A DNA stretch of 64,000 nucleotides from Brachypodium distachyon (taxonomy: Eukaryota > Streptophyta > Magnoliopsida > Poales > Poaceae): the NCBI RefSeq assembly GCF_000005505.3, contig NC_016133.3, positions 25,481,008 to 25,545,007 of the forward strand, written 5' to 3'. Below the pieces are notes generated by a model. It was given only the letters and a program-made list of their open reading frames with translations. It was not told the origin of the DNA and ran no database searches. Made by a program: the position numbers and the translations under genes. Below are positions 45,148-56,440 of the stretch, piece after piece. Each line of letters begins with the position of its first letter. Position 1 is the first letter of the stretch.

Positions 45148-45510
45148 TTAAAAGTTAGCCATTGCTACTACTTCGTGTAATCGCGTGTGTTGGTTAGACC
45201 ACCTGTTTTACCGCTTTCGGAACCCCAACTTATCGTCTCGTTGAGACATTGGTTTGATATAGTATATTCGCAATTTTAGATTGCATCCGCTGTTTATCTT
45301 GTTCTTGCTTGTTCTTCGATTGCTTGCAGGAACAAAGACCTTCGTGGTCACGTTGATCGTGCCCCCGCGTGATCAATAACCCTCTGGAGTTGGTGTATCG
45401 ATTGCTAAGGCGCTGCCTGCTAGGCCGTAGTCGGATCGTCAACGACACCTCCTACCCAAATCGAGAGTTATCAATCTCATCGAAAGATCGGGCCACCCGC
45501 ACCCGTATCA
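44499..45510 (+). repeat. GU-C 3' LTR
   Basis: TGATATGG...CCCGTATCA, 1012 bp, full length, including the ten bases missing from the 5' LTR. Confidence 0.92.
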
Positions 45511-45929
45511 AAATCACTCCAAATAAAATGCAACAAAATTTGTAAAATCATATTTTTCATATGATCTAACTTTTGGAACAGGAATTTCCTCAAAATAAAA
45601 TATTTAAAAATACATTTGCCTATAAAATGGCTTTTAGGGTCACTTAGGGTATCAAAACAAATTATTTTTCAAAATAATTTCAAAAGCCAATGGGATAGCT
45701 CTATATATGCACTAAATCTCTTTTTATCGCAATACCCTCATGGGTTAAAAATGCAAATACTCAAGAGCAAGATCAAAGCCCAAAATCAAATAAAGGCATT
45801 TTTGCAAAAGGGTTTTCTGGGCAAATTTTGAGTTTTGAAAGTGATCAAATGCAAGGGTGACATGATGCTCATGATATGCAATGCATATGAAGAGTTTTGA
45901 AAATTTGGGATGTTACAGAACTAACCCCC

Positions 45930-46991
45930 TTAAGATGAATCTCGTCCTCGAGATACCTGTTGGTTAGCAAAAAGGTGTGGGTGGTCTTCTCGAAGATCAT
46001 CCTCGCGTTCCCACGTAGCTTCTTCTTCGGTGTGTTGCCTCCATTGAATCTTGCAGAACTTGATTGTCTTGGAACGGATATGTCTTTCCGCTGTTTCCAA
46101 GATCCTGGTGGGTTTCTCTTCATATGTGAGATCACTTTGAATCTCAACTTCGTCAAGTGAAACTGTATCCCCTAGTGGCGTATCGGCCATTTCCGGGTGT
46201 CACCTTTAACTGTGACACGTGGAAAATGTCATGAACACTTGTCAACTTTTCAGGTAACTCCAACTTGTACGCAACCTCTCCTTGGCGTGTTAAAACCTTG
46301 TAGGGTCCAATATAGCGTGGTGCTAATTTTCCTTTAATCCCAAATCTTTTAACTCCGCGTATCGGGGAAACTCTGAGAAACGCTCTGTCACCAACCTCAT
46401 AGGTGACCTCCCTTCGTTTGGAATCTACATAACTCTTTTGCCTGGATTGAGCTATCTTAAGCCTGTCTCGAATCAGTCTGACCTTCTCTTCAGCATCCTT
46501 TATCATGTCGGGTCCAAATAGACTACGGTCTCCTACACCATCCCATAGCAATGGTGTCCTGCATCTCTTGCCATACAAAGCTTCGAACGGTGCCATTCCA
46601 ATACTCGCTTGAAAACTGTTGTTGTATGAGAACTCTGCATATAGTAGATTCTCATCCCAGCTAGATCCATAGTCCAGAGCGCAAGCTCTTAACATATCTT
46701 CAAGAATTTGGTTCACTCTTTCTGTTTGTCCATCTGTCTGTGGATGGAACGCTGTGCTAAACTCTAGTCTCGTGCCTAGAGACTCGTGCAATTGTCCCCA
46801 AAATCTTGAGGTAAATTGGGTACCTCTGTCTGAAACGATCTCTTTAGGAACTCCATGTAGGCATACAATCCTAGACATGTATCGTTTGGCCAACTGTGCA
46901 CTTGTATAAGCAGTCTTCATAGGTAGGAAATGAGCAACTTTGGTCAAACGGTCAACTACTACCCATATTGAATCATAACCAGATCTCGTCC
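45930..46991 (-). pseudogene. Tek2 pol remnant: integrase and chromodomain
   Basis: Minus strand. The integrase core to C-terminus is uninterrupted from about 46991 to 46153, with D in 'VSDRGTQF', E in 'TERVNQ', then the tail 'YEVGDRAFL' and 'GPYKVL'. A frameshift near 46190 leads into the chromodomain (46190-45930), which has the expected aromatic/acidic pattern ending WEREDDLREDHP. The first catalytic Asp, the zinc-binding region, RT and protease are lost with the truncation. It is better preserved than the Tek1 equivalent, so Tek2 is younger. Confidence 0.85.
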
Positions 46992-47007
46992 TTCGCAATC
47001 ATGGGCA

Positions 47008-48045
47008 ACTTTTCCAAATATTTTTACTATGCACTAGTTGCTTTAGTAGTTGCATTAGGAATATTATGTGTACCTCTATGCTAGCTATAAATCCCAGGTA
47101 GTATAGTTTTACCCTTGCCATTACCTTGCTACCAATTTGCCATCACCTTCTACCAATTTGCCATCACCTTGCTACCAATTTGCCATCGTTTGTAGTTGAA
47201 TGCTAAGCTATGGTAGTATCGTGGGGGAAATTACTACATTATGATATTGTTATGTCTTTGGAGAAATGAGATGTTTTATTAGAGTAAGGCGAAAAAATCA
47301 ATTTAACCATCCTGGGTGGACGGTTTTGAGGATTTTGATGTTTTGCGGCGTCAGGTCCATTTCTATGGGTCAATTTCTATGAGTCGTCTCTCCATGTCTA
47401 TGGGAGCCCCTGCGTCGCAAATGTGGAATGCCACCTGGGGTAACCGAGACTGGACTAGTTTCCTTTTTAGTAGCTTCCAGTACAACCACAATGCTAAATG
47501 GGCTCTGGCGAGAATAAAGTATGTTGTATGAACCTACACCCGAGGAATTGTACTGAGGTAGCCTGTGTAGGGGGGGCGTGATTCTCTTGTGGTTTAGGGA
47601 ATTACTTTTGAAAATCTCGTAATCGACGCCGTTGCTACTCTACCCTGAGGACAGCAGGAGATTAACCCGTCGGTTTCTTCTGGGGAATGTGTACAAACTC
47701 TCGAGAGCGTCAAAACTAAGTACTTTGCCGTGTCCCCGGTTATGGACAATTACGAGCAACTGGATAGTGGAGCTGTAAGGAAAGTCTCACTCACTCTAAT
47801 TTCTTAATAAAATGAATGGTTTGAACTTGGGTTTAGGAGCATTAATGTGTCTACTCAATGTCCTTAATTTAATAGGAGCATGGGTGTGTCTACCCCATGT
47901 CCAATAGTGATAAAATTATTTGATTAAAATGATAGGATTAAACAATTAAACTTTTACGCAAATAGCCTGAACCCCACCTTGTCAGATTATGCATATACTA
48001 GGTAGATTCTGATATAACTCCTAGTGATCTTGCCAATACATTCAA
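47008..48045 (+). repeat. Tek1 3' LTR, middle to late part
   Basis: Matches 16405 onward of the 5' LTR. It contains three tandem units of about 22 bp (ACCTTGCTACCAATTTGCCA+TC) at 47123-47187, where the 5' LTR has about one and a half, and continues after Ang1 at 55930. Confidence 0.8.
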
Positions 48046-49399
48046 TGTTGGGGAACGCGATAGGCTACGCTAGCACAATATAAAAATTCTACCGATTCCG
48101 CCCGAATCAATGCTATAGATAATGGATCACGAGATTACCACTAGACGCGCATACCCGTTGCGGAAGTAGAGTCGATGATGCATGTCGATGCTGAGTAGTC
48201 GTTCGGCCTGTTCCTCCTCCCCGATCCCACGAGCAGTTCTTCCAAGTGCTGCAGGTGCAGCGCCTCCGAGGTATCCACACGTACAGGGAGGAACTCCGTG
48301 CGGCGGACTGCTAGATCCGATTCCAAGGTTTTGGGCGTGGAGGTGTGACGGCCGAGCATAACTCGCGTCTGGACTGGTGTAACCCTAGCCGGGTTGGTCT
48401 CCTCCACTTATATAGACCTCCCTAGTGGGCTCAACACTTGAGGCCCGTTAGGAGTCTAAGCCCGATACGAGTTGGATCCGATCCAACTCGGTCCCCACCC
48501 CTTAAGCGTGTGACCCTTCAGGTTCGCGGTCAGTCGGACACGACTACGAGCTCGGACTGTGCGCCCGAGTAACACCATACTCGTCCACTGGCACCGACTC
48601 AAGTCGATAGTTGGTAGCGGCGCCTAGCAGCACGTGCCAACTCCCGAGTGACCACAAGGTATATTGACGAACCATACAATGTGTCATATGCAACATTCCT
48701 TTTGCCTCACGATATGTGTGTCGGGCTCAAGGCGAGTGCTTGTCACCCTTGTGGACAGCTCGACTCTCCTCTCGTTCCTGTGATACAGATTCCTGAACGG
48801 GTTAACACTTAACCCAAGTCGCATGGCCATGCTTTCCGAATCTGATCAATCGAGAGGGCTCAGAGATATCTCTCTGAATAGGAGGGGCAAATCCCATCTT
48901 GATCAACCGTGACTCGCAGCATGCTTCTCAGCAAACCCGAAAGCTACCTTTATAACCATCCAGTTACGGAGTAGCGTTTGGCAACCCCTTAGTAGGCTGA
49001 TTCACATTCCAAGCTCATGCGATGACCTCAGGTCTAGGACTGGCATATACATCGTACTTGAGACTAACAAATGACAATCATCTCGCTGTGTCTCAGTGCG
49101 GGTCTGTCCGACTCAACAATCTCATTGTCGAGTCCATGCTATCAATGGGCAACACCTTACCCTATGACTTGTGAAACATAGTCATCATACTGATTCACAT
49201 TGTTAGTCTAGGTTATGTGTCCGTATAACCTCAATGACCAGGGACCATTAGAACAACATCATATAATACATAGTCTCACAAACAAATCACGTATTTATTG
49301 ATACATATCAGTGATGATGTTCAAGGACAATAACAATAACTCATGAATACATAGGAAATAACATCATCACATGATTGCCTCTAGGGCATATCTCCAACA
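48046..49399 (-). repeat. Ang1 3' LTR
   Basis: 1354 bp. TATA box on the minus strand at 48408-48415 (CTATATAA). The adjacent PPT at 49400-49411 reads AAGTGGGAGAC on the minus strand. Confidence 0.92.
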
Positions 49400-49413
49400 G
49401 TCTCCCACTTGCA

Positions 49414-52158
49414 CTAGAGTCTATCATCCAAGTATCGCATACCCATGGCTCGTGTGTGCGCCTGATGCTTTGGCTGCGGGAGAGGCTTTGCCAACGGATC
49501 AGCAACATTGAGATCCGTGTGTACCTTGCATATCTTAACGTCACCTCTCTCCACGAATTCCCGTATGAGATGGTGACGCCCGAGTATGTGTTTGGATTTT
49601 TGGTGATGTCGTGGTTCTTTGGCTTGTGCGATAGCACCACTGTTGTCACAGTAGAGGTCCATGGGATTGGACGCGCCCTAAACCACTCCAAGCTTAGAAA
49701 CAAACTTTCTGATCCAAACGCCTTCTTTCGCGGCTTCCGAAGCCGCGATATACTCAGCTTCTGTTGTAGAGTCAGCCACCGTTTCTTGCTTAGAGCTCTT
49801 CCAGCTCACCGCACCTCCGTTCAAGACGAACACGTATCCAGATTGTGATCGATAATCGTCCTTGTCGGTTTGGAAACTAGCATCGGTGTAACCCTTTACA
49901 ACGAGCTCATCCTCACCACCGTAAACCAAAAACATATCCTTAGTCCTTCTCAAGTACTTAAGGATATTCTTCACCGCTGTCCAGTGACTCTCAACGGGGT
50001 CAGCTTGATACCTGCTCGTAACACTTAGAGCATAGAAAACATCCGGTCGAGTACATAACATGGCATACATGATGGATCCGACCGTCGAAGCATACGGAAT
50101 CGCACTCATCCGACTTCGCTCATCAGAACTCGAAGGACTCTGAGTCTTGCTTAGACTTATACCATGCGACATGGGCAAGAACCCTTTCTTTGCCTCATCC
50201 ATGTTGAATCTTTTCAACACTTTGTCAACATATGTACTCTGGCTTAAACTAATAAGCCTCTTTGATTTATCTCTATAGATCCTGATTCCCAAAATATAAG
50301 CCGCTTCTCCCAAGTCGTTCATTGAAAAACTTTTCTTCAGTGAGTCCTTGGCGGCTTCTAGCATCGGAATGTCATTTCCAATCGATAATATGTCATCCAC
50401 ATATAAGATTAGAAATACGACTGAGTTTGCACTAAACTTCTTGTATACACAAGGTTCTTCTTCATTTTTGATGAAGCCAAACCCTTTGACTACTTCATCA
50501 AAACGAATGTTCCAGCTCCGAGATGCTTGCTCCAATCCATAGATGGATTTCTGAAGTTTGCGTATTTTTCCAGCATTCTTTGGATCGACAAAACCCTCGG
50601 GCTCTATCATATACACGTCCTCGGTTAAATTTCCGTTAAGAAAAGCCATTTTGACATCCATTTGCCATATCTCGTAATCGAAATATGCAGCAATAGCTAG
50701 AATGATCCGAACTGATTTAAGCAGCGCTACCGGCGAGAAAGTCTCGTCGTAGTCAACTCCTTGAACTTGTCGAAAACCCTTTGTGACAAGTCGAGCTTTA
50801 TGGATTTGAACATTTCCATCCATATCAGTTTTCCTTTTAAATATCCATTCGCACTCGATGGTTTTTACACCCTCTGGCGGATCTACCAAGTTCCAAACTC
50901 GGTTTTCATCCATGGACTTTAATTCGGATCTCATGGCCTCAAGCCATAACTCGGACTCTGGACCCACCATCGCTTCTGCATAAGTAGTCGGCTCGTCATT
51001 GTCTAACAACAGCACATTGCGTACATTACGCAGTCTTTCCGACCTTGGTGGATTTGGTGCTGTATTGGCCGTGGGTACGACGACTGGCTCAGTCACTCGG
51101 ACATCACCTGTCGAGTTATCCCCTACTGGCTCATCTCGAACTTCTTCGAGTTGCACTGACCTCCCACTTGCCTCTCGACTGAGAAATTCTTTCTCAAGGA
51201 AGACACCGTTTCGAGCGACAAACACTTTGCCCTCTGCCCGGTTGTAGAAGTAATATCCTAAGGTTTCCCTTGGATATCCCACGAATATGTACTTGTCCGA
51301 TTTGGGAGTGAGCTTGTCTGACTGAAGTCGTTTGACAAATGCATCACAACCCCAAATCTTTAGAAAAGTCAAACTGGGACGCTTTCCAATCCATATCTCA
51401 TATGGTGTCTTATCTACGGACTTTGATGGTACTCTGTTTAGTGTGAACGCTGCGGTTTCTAGAGCATAACCCCAAAATGACAAGGAAAGATCTGACTGAC
51501 TCATCATCGACCGAACCATGTCCAACAAGGTCCGGTTCCGCCGTTCCGATACATCGGTTCGCTGTGGTGTACCTGGCGGTGTGAGCTGTGGAACAATTCC
51601 ACAACTCTTCAGATGTTCGTTGAACTCGTGGCTCAAGTATTCACCTCCACGATCGGATCGTAAAAGTTTTATTTTCTTGCCACGTTGGTTCTCTACTTCA
51701 TTCTGGAACTCCTTGAACCTTTCAAAGGTTTCCGACTTATGTTTCATTAAGTAGGCATATCCATATCTACTGAAGTCATCAATGAATGTTATGAAGTATT
51801 GATAACCTCCTCTAGCTGCCGTGCTCATTGATCCACACACATCAGTATGTATGAGTTCCAACAAGTCGGTCGCCCTCTCGCAACTCTTTGTGAAAGGCGA
51901 CTTGGTTATCTTGCCTAGTAGACAAGACTCGCATGTCTCGAATGATTCATAATCAAAGGAAGTTAAAAGTCCATCTCCATGGAGCTTCTTCATGCGTTTG
52001 TCACTTAAGTGACCCAAACGACAATGCCAAAAATAGGTTTGATTCAGATCGTTAGGCTTGCGTCTCTTGACATTAATGTTATAGACAGATTCTCCTACAA
52101 GATTAAGGATGAATAACCCGTTCGTAACAGGTGCAAAGCCATAAAACATATCCTTCAA
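49414..52158 (-). pseudogene. Ang1 pol: integrase, RT, RNase H
   Basis: GAG-pre-integrase (FWHCRLGHLS...CESCLLGK) lies at about 52050-51870. The integrase core has D in 'HTDVCG', D in 'DRGGEY' and E in 'SERRNRT'; the usual HNG before that E is changed to RTD. RT begins with 'ECEWIFK' (~50850) and has the YVDDIL motif near 50400. RNase H contains the 'TEAEY' segment (~49750). An in-frame TAG at 49678-49680 separates the last ~83 codons, and the frame is shifted from the protease near 52160. Otherwise it is open over 826 codons. Confidence 0.9.
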
Positions 52159-53354
52159 ATAAAAAGAACAACATTGCCCTTAATATTGAATTCATAACCA
52201 TGACTAAACAACTTTGAGACAGATATAATGTTTCGACTTAAAGCAGGAACATAATAACAATTATTTAATTTCATAACAAATCCAGAAGGTAAATGAAGTT
52301 GCATCGTGCCGGCGGCCCACGCTGCAACTCTTGCTTTATTGCCAACCCTCATGTCAACCTCTCCACTTGCGACGCTCCTAGTCCTTACCAGCCCCTGCAT
52401 CGAGTTGCAAATGTGAACAACCGATCCGGTATCCAATACCCAGGAGCTGTTAGGTGCATCAGCAAGATAAATGTCTATAACACATACAACAACCGTACCT
52501 GAAGTAGAAGACACACTTCCACCCTTCTTTGCCACTTGGGCCTGGTACTTGCTGCAGTTCCTCTTCCAATGACCGGTGCCTTTGCAGAAATAGCACACGG
52601 TCTCTGTGTTCGGTCAAGCCTTAGGCGCAGCAGGGGCAGGAGTCGGGATCACATCCTTAGCCTTTCCCGTCTTTGCCTTCTTCTTAGCCCAAGAATTCTT
52701 CTTGAACTTAGGCTTTCCCTGCATCAGCAACACTTGCTTGGTATTCTTTTTTATATCCTCCTCTGCTGTTTCAAGCATCCCATGCAATTCAGTGACTTTC
52801 TTTTCCATACCATGCATATGGTAGTTCGAAACGAACTGCGCATAGCTCGGCGGAAGAGATGCCAGAATTGTATCCGTGGCCAACTCTTGGCTCAGCGGAA
52901 AGCCCAGCTTCTCCAAGCTTTGCATGTAACCAACCATCTTGATTACATGCGGGCTCAATGGGTCGCCCTCCTTCTGCTTTCTTTCCAGGAAGGACCTCCA
53001 GACATTAAATCTTTCAGTCCTAGCCTGAGTTTGAAACATGCCCTTGAGAGTCTTGATCATATCGAAAGCCTCAACATTCTCAAATTGCTGCTGCAATTCG
53101 GGTTCCATATAGGCAAGCATCAGACAGCTGATTTAGGTCGACTCATCACATGAGCGCTAATAGGCATTTCTAACAGTAGCCGTGGCATTATCAGCCGGCG
53201 CATCTGGAAGTGGGTTCTCTATGACATGTTCTCTCTTAGCGTGCCTGAGAACGATTCTCAGGTTCCGATACCAGTTGGTGAAGTTAGTTCCATTTAGTTT
53301 ATCTTTCTAAAGAATAGATCTCAAAGCAAAACTGGACAATTGAGGTGGTGCCAT
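52155..53354 (-). pseudogene. Ang1 gag and protease
   Basis: Gag begins at the ATG at 53354 (MAPPQLS) and is broken by an early stop and further lesions before 53120. It is then open to a TGA at 52614 that replaces a CGA-like codon. The UBN2-type Copia gag core covers about 53110-52700, followed by a Lys-rich stretch. The zinc knuckle CYFCKGTGHWKRNC is at about 52598-52555, and the protease active site DTGSVVHIC at about 52440-52412. The protease frame ends at 52155 and pol continues in another frame. Confidence 0.85.
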
Positions 53355-54557
53355 TGATCTACAACAGAAAATGCAAAAACACTAAGACAAGTATTCATGA
53401 AGAGTAATTCATATTAAACACTTCAATAGAAATATACTCCCACTAAAATGAACATCCCTCCATTGATCATTAGTGATTCAAGATCCAAGATCAACCAATC
53501 GTCTAGTGAGCTTTAGCATCACTGCTAGCCGATTGAATCACTCGGTAGGCAACTCTTGCCAATCGTATCTCTATACGACTCTTGTTAGTCGGTAGGCAAC
53601 ACTTGTCCTGGCTTCGACTCCTTTTATCCCGAGGCCCAAAACCATTTTGATAGCCCCGTCAAGTTAACCAAAGCTTCGCATGTAAGTGTCCGACACGAAC
53701 ATCACCAACGACAAGGAAAAATGGTGATACCCCAATTTCATGAGCCCATCACCAAATGTACTTGTCTTGTGGTGTTGCAGCTATTGGGGAGGTAAATAAA
53801 CTTAACATTCTTTGAGGGATCATTCTACTCTAACACAATAACATGCATAGGAGTAAACAAAGCAATAACCATCACAGATAATCAAATTAACATGTGAAAT
53901 AGTATGGCTCTGTTCTTCATGGTGATCTCCATCTCCATGAACCTGTTCATCAAGCTGCCATGGTGCTCACGTCCTCCAATTCATACTAAACTACAACACC
54001 TAGTATCTAGTAAAGAATTTACATGGAGAATGACATCAAATGTCGACACGCAGGTCGTCATACAATTATAAAGACAGCACCTTGGCTCCAGCCTGGCTTA
54101 CAAACTCATGACACGCAGGTCATGCAAATGTTACACACATGCATCACAACAATCTTGCAAAAACAAGTTAAGCGTAGAAATCCATTCTACCGAATTGATG
54201 TGAACTCGCAACGACAACTAAGGCACTACGAATACATAGCATGGCGGTCCCTCGTGAGTCGTATCCGAATTTACGTTTCACTGTCTACTCAGATGGCGGA
54301 AATCCGACCGCTAGGAGTATGTTGTGTCACGACCTTCAACATCATCGCATCCGGATTTACGTTTCACCGTATACTCTGATGGCGGAAATCCGACCGGTAG
54401 GAGTATGTTGTGTCACGACCATCAGCATCACGATCAATCGATTGAGTACAAAACCGATCTAACACTTAGATCGACCACCAAGATAGCAATAGATCACATC
54501 TACTACTAACCGCATAACACTTATGCACGTAATCCGAATCCAAAACAGACAACATCG
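53355..54557 (-). other. Ang1 leader
   Basis: About 1.2 kb between PBS and gag with no supported gene. 54241-54470 contains two imperfect copies of a segment of about 80 bp (GGAAATCCGACCG.TAGGAGTATG). Confidence 0.7.
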
Positions 54558-54569
54558 GCTCTAATACCA
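54558..54569 (-). promoter_or_regulatory. Ang1 primer binding site
   Basis: GCTCTAATACCA, the minus-strand TGGTATTAGAGC: initiator tRNA-Met complement with one change. Confidence 0.8.
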
Positions 54570-54570
54570 C

Positions 54571-55924
54571 TGTTGGGGAACACGGTAGGCTACGCTAGCA
54601 CAAAATAAAAATTCTACCGATTCCGCCCGGATCAATGCTGTAGATAATGGATCACGAGATTACCACTAGACGCGCAGACCCGTTGCGGAAGTAGAGTCGA
54701 TGATGCGTGTCGATGCCGAGTAGTCGTTCGGCCTGCTCCTCCTTGCCGATCCCACGAGCAGTTCGTCCAAGCGCCGCAGGTGCAGCGCCTCCTAGGTATC
54801 CACACGTACAGGGAGGAACTCCGTGCGGCGGACTGCTAGATCCGATCACAAGGTTTTGGGCGTGGAGGTGTGACGGCCGAGCATAACTCACGTCTGGACT
54901 GGTGTAACCCTAGCCGGGTTGGTCTCCTCCACTTATATAGACCTCCCTAGTGGGCTCAACACTTGAGGCCCGTTAGGAGTCTAAGCCCGATACGAGTTGG
55001 ATCCGATCCAACTCGGTCCCCACCCCTTAAGTGTGTGACCCTTCAGGTTCGCGGTCAGTCGGACATGACTACGAGCTCGAACTGCGCACCCGAGTAACAC
55101 CATACTCGTCCACTGGCACCGACTCAAGTCGATAGTTGGTAGCGGCGCCTAGCAGCACGTGCCAACTCCCGAGTGACCACAAGGTATATTGAAGAACCAT
55201 ACAATGTGTCATATGCAACATTCCTTTTGCCTCACGATATGTGTGTCGAGCTCAAGGCGAGTGCTTGTCACCCTTGTGGACAGCTCGACTCTCCTCTCGT
55301 TCCTGTGATACAGATTCCTGAACGGGTTAACACTTAACCCAAGTCGCATGGCCATGCTTTCCGAATCTGATCAATCGAGAGGGCTCAGAGATATCTCTCT
55401 AAATAGGAGGGGCAAATCCCATCTTGATCAACCATGACTCGCAGCATGCTTCTCAGCAAACCCGGAAGCTACCTTTATAACCACCCAGTTACGGAGTAGC
55501 GTTTGGCAACCCCTAAGTAATCCGATTCACATCCCAAGCTCATGCGATGACCTCAGGTCTAGGACTGGCATATACATCGTACTTGTGACTAACAAATGAC
55601 AATCATCTCGATGTGTCTCGGTGCGGGTCTGTCCGACTCAACAATCTCATTATCGAGTACATGCTAGCAGTCGGCAACACCTTGCCCTATGACTTGTGAA
55701 ACATAGTCATCATACTGATTCACATTGCTAGTCTAGGTTATGTGTCCGCATAACCTCAATGACCAGGGACCATTAGAAAAACATCATAGAATACATAGTC
55801 TCACAAACAAATCACGTATTTATTGATACATATCAGTGATGATGTTCAAGGACAATAACAATAACTCATGAATACATAGGAAATAACATCATCACATGAT
55901 TGCCTCTAGGGCATATCTCCAACA
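54571..55924 (-). repeat. Ang1 5' LTR
   Basis: 1354 bp. TATA box on the minus strand at 54933-54940. Ends at TSD TTCAA. Confidence 0.92.
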
Positions 55925-56440
55925 TTCAATGTATTGACCCTAGTGGCTGCGTCGTTTAATGATGCAGGAAGCTCCGACGAAGAGTAAGGTTACGCTCTAG
56001 TGTTTGGGTTACGGGCCTACATTCCAACACGCTCTCACCGTGGTGTTGATGTAGCCCTTGTAGCTTTCGTTTTCCGCTGTTGAACTATTGTTTTAATTCC
56101 TGCTAACCCATGGGGTTATGCGAGTTTGTAAGTACTCTTAAATTCTGGATGATGCGTTGTAATACTTGAGACCTTTGTTCTATGATATTACATCTTGAAA
56201 CTGTGTGTGCTAGTGAGTCGATCCAGGGACTAGCACTAAAAGCACAGAGATCGAACCCGTGTACGGGGGCGGTCGCTTCAACAGATGAATTTGAAGAAAG
56301 AAACGAACAACAGGCTTCTAAACCTACTGAAGACAAACGAAAACAAGAACAAACAACACTAAAACTGAGGAACAGAAATACTGAAGACAATGCAGAAGAA
56401 GTAAACATGAATGCAAGAGTATTCACAAATATGCAAGTCT

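Larger units (their letters stand above)
40400..45510 (+). mobile_element. GU-C: gag-U3 element lacking the first 10 LTR bases
   Basis: 5' LTR 40400-41399, leader, gag-U3 ORF, 3' LTR 44499-45510. The left boundary is ...GTGCGTGGCC|ATGCTAACC: the host is minus-strand Tek2 LTR, and the LTR bases TGATATGGAC are missing. The right boundary is intact (GTATCA|AAATCACTCC). No TSD is present and about 190 bases of host LTR are missing, consistent with a later deletion across the left edge. The two LTRs differ at about seven sites by eye. Confidence 0.88.
35261..45917 (-). repeat. Tek2 3' LTR, interrupted by Solo-3 and GU-C
   Basis: Minus-strand LTR from TGTAACATCCC (45917) to GGTTGCTTCA (35261). Solo-3 interrupts it after 58 bases. 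GU-C replaces about 190 bases of it at 40400-45510, judged against the homologous plus-strand LTR at 36100-36290. Confidence 0.75.
35261..46991 (-). mobile_element. Tek2: truncated minus-strand chromovirus
   Basis: It enters Tek1's 3' LTR at 35261 with TGAAGCAACC, the reverse complement of the LTR end. Its 3' LTR reads 35261-35318, 37995-40399 and 45511-45917. The internal region (45918-46991) follows with PPT, chromodomain and integrase, and is cut off at about 46991, where Tek1 LTR resumes after a short unclear stretch (CAATCATGGGCAAC). No 5' LTR, PBS, gag or RT remains, and no TSD is seen, so a deletion removed the 5' part together with about 1 kb of Tek1 LTR. Confidence 0.75.
48046..55924 (-). 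mobile_element. Ang1: complete Angela/BARE-like Copia element
   Basis: Minus-strand element with two 1354-bp LTRs (48046-49399 and 54571-55924) and TSD TTCAA (48041-48045, 55925-55929). The LTR read on the minus strand starts TGTTGGAGATATGCCCTAG, the typical Angela/BARE/WIS start, and ends CCCCAACA. The PBS is at 54558-54569. Gene order gag, protease, integrase, RT, RNase H is that of Copia. The LTRs differ at a few percent of sites by eye. Confidence 0.93.
509..56280 (+). mobile_element. Tek1: Tekay/Del-type Ty3 chromovirus carrying all inner insertions
   Basis: The LTR starts TATAACATCCC (509, mutated from TGTAACATCCC as at 34704) and ends CGGTCGCTTCA (17737 and 56280). The whole is bracketed by the direct repeat ACAGA (504-508, 56281-56285). 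The 509-1067 and 34704-35260 segments are clearly the same LTR head, which pairs them as 5' and 3' LTRs of one element. The order PBS, ORF0, gag, protease, RT, RNase H, integrase, chromodomain, PPT marks a plant chromovirus of the Tekay/Del clade. About 40 kb of the span is later insertions. Gag and pol are broken by nonsense codons and frameshifts, so the element cannot encode its own proteins. Confidence 0.88.
34704..56280 (+). repeat. Tek1 3' LTR, interrupted by Tek2 and Ang1
   Basis: LTR pieces are 34704-35260, about 47008-48045 and 55930-56280. Compared with the 5' LTR, about 1.0 kb (equivalent to 1068-1270 plus 15594-16404) is missing at the Tek2 junction. The final piece ends GGTCGCTTCA at 56280 and meets ACAGA, the Tek1 TSD. 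Confidence 0.8.
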
